Notes under the pieces: generated by a model | Told to the model about the DNA's origin: nothing | The model's input: only the letters and a program-made list of their open reading frames with translations | The model's database searches: none | Translations under genes and position numbers: made by a program | Shown: positions 1 to 8,800 of the stretch, piece after piece | Position numbering within the stretch: the first letter of the stretch is position 1 | How the letters are laid out: each line of letters starts with the position of its first letter | NCBI GenBank assembly: GCA_001584585.1 | Contig: LSYV01000006.1 | Span: forward strand, 3,401,697 to 3,432,903 | From: Gonium pectorale | Taxonomy: Eukaryota > Chlorophyta > Chlorophyceae > Chlamydomonadales > Volvocaceae | DNA length: 31,207 nt | Direction: 5' to 3'

Positions 1-165
1 AACCCGATCCCGCAGCGGCGGCGTCCCGTCCACGGCTGGTCTACGGCTGTGCACGCTAGTTCCACGTCCCTCCCCCTCCCTTCGTGCTTCTCCTAACCCC
101 CCCTCGACCCGCCCCGCCCGAATCTCTGTTTGCGTCTCCTTCCCCCCCCTCCTTCTCCCCTTCAG

Positions 166-228
166 GTGGGCATCGACGTGACGGCGGTCATCGCGCAGAG
201 CACCGGCGTGCGGCTGGCGGGGGCGTGA
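166..228 (+). CDS. Terminal exon of an unidentified gene (5' part outside window)
   Basis: A long C/T-rich tract ends in an acceptor CAG at 163-165. The downstream phase-0 frame starts VGIDVTAVIAQ, runs 20 residues, ends in LAGA and stops at TGA 226-228. Positions 1-165 are then the last intron, or mostly so. The downstream sequence has the layout of a volvocine 3' UTR ending at a TGTAA signal (832-836). Twenty residues are too few to name a family, so no function is proposed. The exon phase is a guess because the previous exon lies outside the window. Confidence 0.5.
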   Translation: MGIDVTAVIAQSTGVRLAGA

Positions 229-850
229 GGGCGGCACGGCGGGCGGGGGCGGGGGGCTGCGCTTGCGGGAGGGGCCAGATTAAGAGAGGGTGGGATTTAA
301 GGCATGGACGACGGGGGCCTCAGCAGGGCGCTGGCTTCTCCACGCCGTGGGGACCGCACCGCAGTGGGTGGCGGTGGGGCGATGTGGGGTGCGCCTGGAC
401 GCGTGGTGAGGGGGGGGGCACGGCTGCTGGTTGGGGGAGGAGCAGGGGAGGGGCGGTGAGGCCGCTGCTGCACCGGTTGAGAGGGCGCCGGTGTCGGCGT
501 CTGCCCTGTGCTGAAGAAGGGGAGGCGGAGGGGGGGGGAGGGGGAGGGGGGAGGCGGATTGCGGGCATGCGGTGCGGTAAGCTGCGGTCGGGTGTCCGTA
601 CCGGTTGCTCCTGCGCCGCCAGGGCAACACGTCCGGGGGGCGCTCTCGACACATTCACCGGAGGGGTGGGCTGGGGGCTGGCTGCAGCTGCGCTTCGCGG
701 CCCTCACCGGGCCGCTGAGGCGGGCCAAGTTGGGTGCGGGGTGCGGCCATTGACACATCGGGGGCGCAGCAGGGGCTCACCACGCGGCCACAACACCGCC
801 CGCCCGCAGCGTGAATGGAGCCGGCTCCGAATGTAACAATGACGCGCTCG
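229..850 (+). other. Probable 3' UTR of the upstream + strand gene, G-rich
   Basis: This stretch separates the TGA at 226-228 from a TGTAA polyadenylation signal at 832-836; cleavage would fall about 10-20 nt later. It is very G-rich, with an almost pure G/A tract at 518-556. The long frames open here on both strands are Ala/Gly/Arg/Pro-rich GC artefacts with no domain. Confidence 0.5.
832..836 (+). terminator. TGTAA polyadenylation signal
   Basis: TGTAA is the standard polyadenylation signal of chlamydomonad nuclear genes. This copy lies about 600 nt after the stop codon of the terminal exon at 166-228, a usual 3' UTR length for such algae. The assignment rests on the motif and its position only. 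Confidence 0.55.
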
Positions 851-953
851 TGCACGTGCGCTTGAGGCATGCGGCCGGCCACCGGCGCCGCCGCACCACA
901 CAGCGCCCTCCGCACACACGCGGGCCCCCGCAGCCATCGGTCGCATGCACGCC

Positions 954-955
<2 letters not shown>

Positions 956-984
<29 letters not shown>
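956..984. repeat. (CA)n microsatellite
   Basis: A perfect CA/AC dinucleotide run of 29 nt in intergenic sequence, flanked by further imperfect CAC-rich sequence. Confidence 0.95.
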
Positions 985-986
<2 letters not shown>

Positions 987-1311
987 GCACATATGCGTGA
1001 TTGCCGCATGCTCCGCACGCGTCTACGCAGCGGTGTCACATGAACCCTCGCCGACAATTAACCACACGGCACTGCCACAAACAGTCCCACCGCACAAACA
1101 CACGTACTCCGCACCCCAGCCTACGGCAACCAGCTCCCAAGGCGCCAACGTCAAATACGCAGCGGCCAGCGGCCCCCACCCCCACCCGTTGCCCCGGCCA
1201 CGCTAGCGCCGCTATCTGCCCGGCAGCAGCGCCCGCAGCCAAACCCCCACGCCGGTCCGGTCCGGTCCCGGCCCCTGTACACCCGAGTGGCCGACAGGCA
1301 GCCCGCGGTCG

Positions 1312-1377
1312 CCACCCACCCCACCCCACCCCACCCCACCCCGCCCCGCCCCACCCCACCCCGCCCCATCCCATCCC
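1312..1377. repeat. CCCCA/CCCCG pentanucleotide tandem repeat
   Basis: About thirteen five-base units, mostly CCCCA with several CCCCG and a few CCCAT variants. The - strand is therefore a series of G4 runs separated by single bases, which could form a G-quadruplex. Confidence 0.9.
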
Positions 1378-1474
1378 GTGCGCCCCGCCCTGCGACGGGA
1401 CCCCACCGCACCGCCCCGCAGCCTTCCGTCGGCGCACACACGGAGGGAGCCTACACACACACGGGAAGAAGAAT

Positions 1475-1500
1475 GCCCAACTGCCCAACTGCCCAACTGC
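1475..1500. repeat. Three tandem copies of GCCCAACT
   Basis: Three perfect 8-bp units (1475-1482, 1483-1490, 1491-1498) followed by a partial fourth, then a CACA/CATA-rich stretch to about 1545. Confidence 0.9.
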
Positions 1501-2499
1501 CATGCATGCACGCACGCACACACATACATACACGCACACGCACCGTTATGTCCTCAGCCGCTGGCAGTACCATTAGGAATGCGTAAGTGACGACGTGGCG
1601 GCGAGGATGCCCCGTTCTCATTTCGTGTGTACTTGCCATTACCATGACCTTCCAGCCGCACATCCGCCGCACATCCGCGTGGCGCCGCGGTGCCGGGCAT
1701 CCAGACCGCCCACCGCCGCCCGCCGCCGCCCAGCCATTCCGCAGTCCGTACTATCGAACAAAGGGTGCGGCGGCGCCGCCCGGAGAGGTAAAACAGCAAG
1801 CCAGCAGCGCCGCCCTAAAACCCAAACGACACTGCGATACCGAGACGCGGCAACATGCCGGGCAGCGGGAGCCGTTGGGACATCGCCCAGCATGGCCCCT
1901 CCCTGCGGCGTATCAGCGCAGCTGCCCCTCCACGGCCTCGCCTCGCCGCCGCGCCGTCCACCGCCGCGGACCATGGCTGCCGCCGGCGCGAAGCCTGGCC
2001 GGGGATGAGCTGTTCCGTCCGCACAGTTACGTTCCCGCCCGCCGGTGAACCCACCGTGCGTGCGCCCTTGCTGTGCCTGCAGCTGTGCCATGCGGCGGAC
2101 TGTACGTTCATGGCGTGTATGCATGCCGCATATGTACGACATCCTTTCAAGGCAAAGCGCTCCTCCCGCCTTCCCTCCTCATTTGCGCACTTTGACAATG
2201 TGGGCCCACCGCCCACCGCACCAGCCGCAGTTGCTGCTCGCCCGGCTGTGCCGTGGCACCGACTCCCACATCCCTCCCCGATGGGGCTTCATACCCTCCC
2301 GCAGACCCCGGCAACGTGGCCAGTACCCACCCGCCAGTACAGGTCGGCGTCCTCCGACGTAAACAGCCCACAACCTGTCAATCTCCCCGCTCCGCATCAA
2401 CCAGCTCCTCAAGCTCTTCGCCTCACAGCCCCTTATCTCCGCCCGCACGCTCGCGCGCCCGCCCAGTGCCCAGCTCTCCCTCCGCCCCTACCCGCCACG

Positions 2500-4269
2500 C
2501 TAGCGCCGCCCAGCCCTGCCTCCGTCTCCCGCCGCCGGCGCCCCCTCCCCCACCGCCGCCGCCAGCTCCTCCGCCACCGCCTGATAGCAGAAGGCGTACT
2601 GCTCCAGAGTCTGCACCATGCCACCCCGCTGGCGCCGCAGCGAGTGAACCAGCTCCGGCAGGTCCAGGGCCGCCGCCACCGCCGACTGGCTGACGCTGCC
2701 GGGCGCCGCCTCCGCGCGCGCCGCCAGCGCTTCCAGGCGGCGGCGCAATATGTCGATGGCGCAGAAGGTGCCGGTGCGGCCGATGCCGGCGCTGCAGTGC
2801 ACCACCACAGCGCCGCCCGCCTGCCGCACGGGCGCCAGCAGGTCGCACAGCGTGCGGATGGCGGCGGCGTCTGCGGGCGTGCCGTGGTCGGGCCAGGCGT
2901 TGTAGCGTAGGTGGCACACCTCGCGGCACGGAGACGCAGGCGGCGGCGAGTCTGCGGCCGCCTGCGCCGCCGGCCACAGCTGCAGCCGCGTGTGCGTCAG
3001 GTGGCCGCCGTGGAGGGCGCGGCTCTCCAGTGCCACCACCTCCGACACGCAGGCGAGCGGCGAGGCGGGTACCACCGCCGCCGCGGGCGTCCCGGGCTGC
3101 TGCGCCGCACCGGCTCTTCCCCCGGCCCCCGCCCCTGGCGGCCCCATCGCCAGCCGCGCGCCGGGCTGCGCCGGGTAGTAGGGCGAGCACTTTGTGACCC
3201 CGCGCTCCACCGTGTTGGTCAGCATCACCACCGCGCCCACGCCCTCCGCCCAGCACATGTGCCAGAAGTCCGCCACCGTGCTCAGCAGCGGGCCCTGGCA
3301 GGCGATGTAGCGCACCGTGAAGCCGCACTGCGCGTCGGCGTGCTCCACGTGGCTGGCGTTGATGTAGTCGGGGCCGGGAGAGGGGCAGGGAGAGGGGGCG
3401 GCGGAGCTGTGCCCGTTAGCGGCCGCCGCCGTGTGCAGCCGCCCGCCGTCCGTCGGGCCGTCGCAGCACGGCTTCAGCAGCACACGGTTGTGGTCGTACG
3501 GCAGCACGTTGACGTATCTGCGTGGGGGCGTGGTTGGGTGGTTAAAACGACGGGCGTGTAGGGGCAGCAACCGCACTGCACGGAGATTCGGGTGCTTCGA
3601 CGCCACTTGAGCACGGGTGAGGGTGCGCCGTGGGTGACTGCAGAGCTGACGTCCAGAGCAGGGCCCCGTCGTGGAGGGCTAGCGAAGGTAGGCATCTCAG
3701 GGTCCGCGGCGGGGAACCCTTCGCGCTAGCAGCTACGCAGAATGACGGCTGACAGCGTGCGCTAATACGCTCCAGCAGATCCAGGCCTAAACAACACTGC
3801 GTCCAATGGCCACGGACCTGAAGTGCCCGCGAGTATCCGCCTCCCCGCCCGTTCCAAACCCGATCACAGCACCACCCCTTGCCAACCCCAATCCTGAACC
3901 CCCTTCCACAACATGCCCGAACGTGACGGCAGCTGAAGCGCAGCGGCTAGCTCACCGGTTTTTTGGCGCATTGGCTGGGGCCTGCGCCACCGTGAAAGAG
4001 CACCGGATATGGTAGTCGCGCCCGATGACGGACCGGAATTCATCTACAAGCTGAGATCCCGAAAGACGCGACTGGAGCACGGCCAGCGCCATGCGCTGCA
4101 CGTCTGCAAAAGGACCACGGGCTCAGTCGCAACCACTGTCCTCATGCAATATCATCTCCAACAAAAGCTAGAGTTGCAAACCGTGGACGAAGCATGAATG
4201 GAGTTAAGGCGCCAACGCGCAGCTGCAACTACTCTACCCTTTGAACACACCTTGCGCGGATGCCGCCAT
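2500..4269 (-). CDS. Classical protein tyrosine phosphatase, three exons
   Basis: Removes phosphate from phosphotyrosine through a cysteinyl-phosphate intermediate; no signal peptide or membrane segment is seen, so it is probably cytosolic or nuclear. Exons in transcript order are 4269-4251, 4103-3956 and 3517-2500 (stop TAG), giving 394 residues with all phases matching. Seen motifs: KNRY (54-57) leading into NVLPYDHNRV, YINAS, the QGP and DFW segments, the WPDHGTP loop with general-acid Asp266, the P-loop HCSAGIGRTG with nucleophile Cys297 and Arg303, and the Q-loop QTLEQYAF from Gln358. The domain is almost the whole protein. Ala/Gly/Pro-rich insertions lengthen three loops: before YINAS, after KCSPYYP, and before the WPD loop. 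The start is chosen because ATGGCGGC is a good algal start context, and its split codon (G + AC) joins exon 2 in frame. Upstream exons or a start at 4092 cannot be excluded. Confidence 0.88.
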
Positions 4270-4471
4270 GGCTGTGCCGCCTCGGCACTGCTCCACTATC
4301 CGCGCAGAGTGGGTGCAGTTGCCAATGTTTGCCGGGTCGCGCGACCGTTGGGAACAACGCGCATGAAGTGATCTAACGTATTGGCATTGATATCTTGTCT
4401 GGCTCGGTAGCGAGCATGGCGTAGCCAGAGGCCCAGCTGCCGCAGCTCCTACCTCTCAACACAGTAACAGC

Positions 4472-4484
4472 AATATATTATATA
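4472..4484 (-). promoter_or_regulatory. TATA-like element upstream of the phosphatase gene
   Basis: An unbroken 13-base A/T run, reading TATATAATATATT on the - strand, stands out in the GC-rich surroundings about 200 bp upstream of the phosphatase ATG at 4269. This predicts a transcription start near 4445 and a 5' UTR of roughly 175 nt. The call rests on composition and position alone. Confidence 0.4.
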
Positions 4485-4621
4485 CCCCGGAGTGGTGCAC
4501 CATGTGACAAGAACTTATAGCAAGAACACCGGTGCTCGTAAGCCTTGTTGGCCTCACCTGTTGGTCATGTACTGCCGTACTGCCCGTGTGTGCCATCCGT
4601 ATGCTGCTGCGAGCTCCGTAC

Positions 4622-4626
4622 TTACA
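4622..4626 (-). terminator. Candidate polyadenylation signal of the coiled-coil gene (TGTAA on - strand)
   Basis: The only TTACA on the + strand (TGTAA on the - strand) found between the coiled-coil stop codon at 5876 and the phosphatase start. It would give a 3' UTR of about 1.25 kb, ending just upstream of the phosphatase TATA-like box and so separating the two head-to-tail genes cleanly. Confidence 0.35.
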
Positions 4627-5875
4627 GGCGCGGGTGCACGGAAGTAGAGCCTTCGATAACTGCTCGCTCCACTCCGCTCAACGTGCAGCGGCGTCAGGTA
4701 AGGTACCCTGAGTTCCCATGTAACGCAGATACCAGCACGTGGCGAGTAGACTCAAAACCATTTGTACTGCAAGTTACTGTCGTGGTACAGCCCACGTAGC
4801 GCGCTGCGAACTTTGAAGTTGTCATACTAACATCCGGCCCGTCATGGAAAAGGATTATCATAACCGTACTGGGACCAGGACTGGGGGGCACCAGCAACCA
4901 AGCACGATCACTGCGCATGGGGGCGCGGGCGCAAGGAAGGCGAGCCGCACCAGAGGTACGCATTGCCTACACCGCTGGGCCTCCCCATGGCAGCGAGAGC
5001 CCCCTCCTCTACACTTCACCGCCAACACCATAACCCTGCACGACGGAAAAACACAGGACACGGCACGTGACTGCATTCAGCGGGGATGACATCGGCACTC
5101 ACGATGGCACTGCGCGCCACGCAACAACCTGCCGGGGCCCCTTGGCGCCTGCCCCGTGACGCAAGCACGCAACCTGCTTCGAACCGTCGGGCGACCAGGC
5201 AGGCAGCGTCCTGGATCCGTGGCAGGGGTCGAGCCAGCAGCACCACCTCAGACGCAACACCATGAGCACACCGAGGTCACTATAAACCATTAGCTACGAC
5301 ACCATATGTATAAATCGTACTCGAGTGTTCCGCACACCAGCTGTCGCGCATCCCTTGCAGCAAATGTGAACATGGACACCGCTCTAGTACCACTGCGAGG
5401 CTTCTCAATACTTAAACGCCAGATAATATTGAGGCCAACCGCTATCGCTGTCGCCCGGATCTGCAGCATAGCGCTTCCGTACTGCGTCTCCCATCGTCTG
5501 AACTTCTGACCGTTCAACCGAACCACGGTACCTGGCTGCTCTACACGGTGTGGGGAGGGATGGCGGGCCCGCCCCGTTGCCTGCCCAAACACATCCGGCG
5601 ACCTACATGCAGACACCACAGGCAATACTCCTTGCGCCGCCGACCTCGTATCCCGTGACACTGGCCACCCCCAGGTCATTGCTCCTTGCGGCTCCGTCTA
5701 ACGCCAAGATTACTGACCGGGGGGGCCTTCGCCTCCTCCATTCCATCCTGGCTGTTCATTTCTTCTTTGGGGGCCTCCATCGGCGACCGAGCCTCCTCAG
5801 CTGCCTCCGCTCGCAATCAACCCCTCTCCCCACGTACGGCGTAGCATATACCGCGGCTGTCAACCAACATACTCT
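4627..5875 (-). other. Probable long 3' UTR of the coiled-coil gene; no coding exon seen
   Basis: About 1.25 kb of lower-GC sequence between the stop codon at 5876 and the candidate TGTAA at 4622-4626. Open frames here, such as one at 5290-5679 on the - strand, show no domain, no codon bias and no splice context. No repeat shared with the rest of the window was noticed. Confidence 0.4.
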
Positions 5876-8800
5876 TCACTTCTTCTCGAAGGCGCTTCGC
5901 ATTGCCGCAATCTTGGAGCTGGCAGGCACACGGCCCGCGGACCCTCCCGCGCTGGCACCGTCTGCCGCTGAGGGTGGGACAGGCGCCGGCGTCGCTGCCG
6001 CCGCAGAGCTCCCCCCGCCAGTTGCGTTGCTGAACCGGTTGAGGAGGCCCGCCACGCCGCCGGAAGACCCGCGCGGCGCTGGGGGGACAGATGCTTGCTG
6101 CTGGCCCTTGACCTCCGCCGTGGCACCCGACTCCGACGCGGAGGCGCTGCCAGCCGCGGCGGTAGTGGCGGCGGCGGTGGCGGCCTCTTGCTGCTTACCC
6201 GGAGCTTCCGCCGCTGGGGTCGTCGACGCCTGCCCCGTCGCTGCCGCTGACGTGGAGGTGCCATTCAGGCGCTTGAGGGTTGCCTGGATGCTCGCCAGCC
6301 CGCCAGCGCCAGCCGGGGCGGCGGAGCTGGAGGCAGCTTCGGAGCCCGTCCGCTGTGCCGTGCTCGTCGCCGTTGGCGGGGGCGGGGACGGAGCGGGCCG
6401 GGCGCTGGCGCCGTCCGCCGGCGCCGCCCCGCCCAGACCGCCCGAGTTGAAGCGCTTCAGCAGCGCAGCGGTGCTGCTCAGTGCGCTCCGCCCGCCGCCG
6501 GCGCTGCTGCCCGCTGCAGCCCCACCCTGAGCCGCGGGTGCCGGCTGTGCAGCAGCCGCGTCTCTGCTTGGAGCTGCAGCGCTGCCGGTGCCACTGGCTG
6601 CAGGCGCCGCCCTCGGAGCCTCTGCCGCCGCCGCCGCCGTTGTGGACGGCTCCGCCTGGGCGGCTGCAGCGGACTTCTCGGCCGCATTTGCGACCGACGC
6701 GCCTGATCCTGGGGCGGGCTTCACTGCCGCGGAAGTGCTTGGCGTGGGCGCAGCCGCGTCGGTTGCGACAGCCGTTGCGGGGCCGGAGCTTGAGGCGGGA
6801 GCCGCAGCTGGGGCCGGTACAGCGGCCTCGCCGGCAGTATCCCTCTCCTGTTCTTTGCCCTCGTCCTTGGCGGCAGCAGCAGCGGCAGCGGCGGCGGCCG
6901 GCACCTCGTCCTTGACCGTCGCTGGAGGCTGAGACGGGGCAGCCGGAGGGGCCGGTGATGCAGAGGCCTCTGCGGCAGATTTGTCGCCCGCAGTCGGCGG
7001 GGCCGTGGCCTTGCCCTTCTCGGCGGCACCGGCGGCAGAACCCGCACCGCTGGCGGCAGCTGCAGCAGCTGCGGATGTTGGCTGCTTCGCCTCGGTTGCT
7101 TGGCTGGCGGTGGCGGCGGCAGCGGCGGCTGCAGGGGCCTGCACTGCTTTGCCCGCGATCTCAGCCGCGGCCACCGTACTGCCCGGCGTACAGACAGCAC
7201 TGGTGCCCGCCGCTGCGCCTGAGCTCTTGGGCACCGCCGGCGCTTCGGCAGCCGTCGCCGCCACTGCTCCCAGGGTGGCTCCTGGGGCTGCGCCGTCACT
7301 GCCCTGCTCCTGCTTGCCATCGGCTCTTGCGGTGGGAGCCGCTGCGGGGCCGAACCTAGCAGCCGCCTGCTTGTCGACCTGGGCCGCAGAGGCGGAGGCA
7401 AGCGTGTCCACTGCGGAAGCGGGCGCCTGCAGCTGCTGAGACGGCTGCGGCTGCTGGGGCTGCTGGGGCGCGGGGGCAGGCCCGTCCTGGAGCTCCTTGG
7501 CAGCGGCAGCCGGGGGAGCCTTGGGCTTGGCGCCCTCTGCCTTATTGCCCACCTCTCCGCTGGGCTTGAGGTGCTCCGCCTTCTTGGGCGCCTCGTGGGT
7601 GGGATCGCCCGTGCCGCCGCTCGAATCCCTGGCCTCGCTCTTGGGCTCGCCCTTGGGCTCGCCCTTGGGCTCGCCCTTGGGCTCGCCCTTCACATCCGTC
7701 CGCCGGGTTAGCGTCACCTCAGCGTGCGGCGGCGAGTTGGATGCCGCAGCATCCGCAGGGGGCGCAGCCGCTGCACCGCCGGCGGGCTTGCTCGGGGTCG
7801 CAGCTGGGGCGGTGCTTGCATCAGGGGCGGGTCCGGGTGCAGCAGCCGGAGCGTGGGCCGCCGTGGGGGTTGCCGGCTCCGGGGCGTCCTGCTTGGCAGG
7901 TGCCTTGGCAGGCTCCGATCCCGCCTGGGCCGCCGCCGTCGCCGCCTTGGCGGGCTGCCGCGGCGCACTCGCCTCGGCCCGAGGTGCACTCTTGCCATTG
8001 GCGGCCGCCACCACGGCCCGGAGTGCCGGAACCGCCGGCGTCGCAGCGGCAGCAGCTGTCGCCGCCGCTGACGTCGCCGCCGCTGTGCTAGGCGCTGGCT
8101 GTGCGGCGCCCGAGGGAGGAGTGGACTTCTTGGTGGTGGGCACGTCGGCGTCATCGGGCTTTGGCTGCTCGGCTGCCAGCCTCTTGCCGATGGTGTTCGC
8201 AACGGCCGCGGGGGCGGGGGCGGGCGCGGGCGCGGGCGTGGAGATGTGTGCAGACCCGTCACCGCCACCAAAGGCGGCCTGCTGCTGAGGGTGCCGTTGG
8301 GAACCACCTATAGGCCCCGCCGGTGCAGCCGGTGCCCCCTGCGGCGCCGGCGAGTCGACGGCGCCGGTGGCCGCGGCTGCTACTGCCGCGAAGCCGCCGC
8401 GGGACAGGCTCTTCCGCAGCACCGATGGCGGCTGCATCGGTGAGGGCAGCTCAACCTGACGGCCATGCGCAGGAGAGGGAGGCGGGGGCGGCAAGGGGGC
8501 GTCAGCTAGCGGGGTCACACGCATGGTAGCACCGCATGTGGTGGTGGTTTGGAAAGGCGCATGCGACCCCGATCGACTGCACGTGGCCTCCTGCTCACGG
8601 TACAGCAGCAGGCCGGCCGCACGCCGCTGCACCAACGTCTCGCGCGGTCCGCCGCGGTGTCCCAAACACGGTAACGTCCCAATGAGCCAATCGCTACAGC
8701 CGCCCCCCGGCCGCGTGCATCGTCCTGCCCTCACCGCTCCGCGTACCTGCATCGCCGCCTCCTGGAAGGCGGGGGAGACTGTGAGGCCCAGCGCAGCAGC

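Larger units (their letters stand above)
850..2499. other. Intergenic stretch with simple repeats; 3' flank of the phosphatase gene
   Basis: No gene is supported here. The stretch holds a CA microsatellite, a CCCCA repeat and a GCCCAACT triplet repeat, and long open frames on both strands that are Pro/Ala/Arg-rich shadows of GC-rich DNA. The 3' UTR of the - strand phosphatase gene must enter it from the right. No TTACA (TGTAA on the - strand) was found between 850 and 2499, so its end cannot be placed. Confidence 0.6.

Noticed and set aside
1855..2910. 351-codon open frame on the + strand
   Set aside because: Partly antisense to the phosphatase exon; Pro/Ala/Arg-rich composition with no domain. 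It is a shadow of GC-rich coding DNA.
3806..4197. Two short + strand open frames
   Set aside because: They are antisense to phosphatase exon 2 and its flanking introns and show no motif of their own.
4558..4619. A possible - strand exon ending MTNR that could splice to the phosphatase exon at 3517
   Set aside because: The exon at 3956-4103 ends in PKNR with a good donor, restores the KNRY motif, carries the expected N-terminal domain sequence and links in phase to an ATG exon at 4251-4269.
6955..8288. Several long + strand open frames opposite the coiled-coil gene's last exon
   Set aside because: The antisense of an Ala-rich GCN exon reads as Ala/Gly/Ser-rich sequence in other frames; there are no independent start, splice or domain signals.
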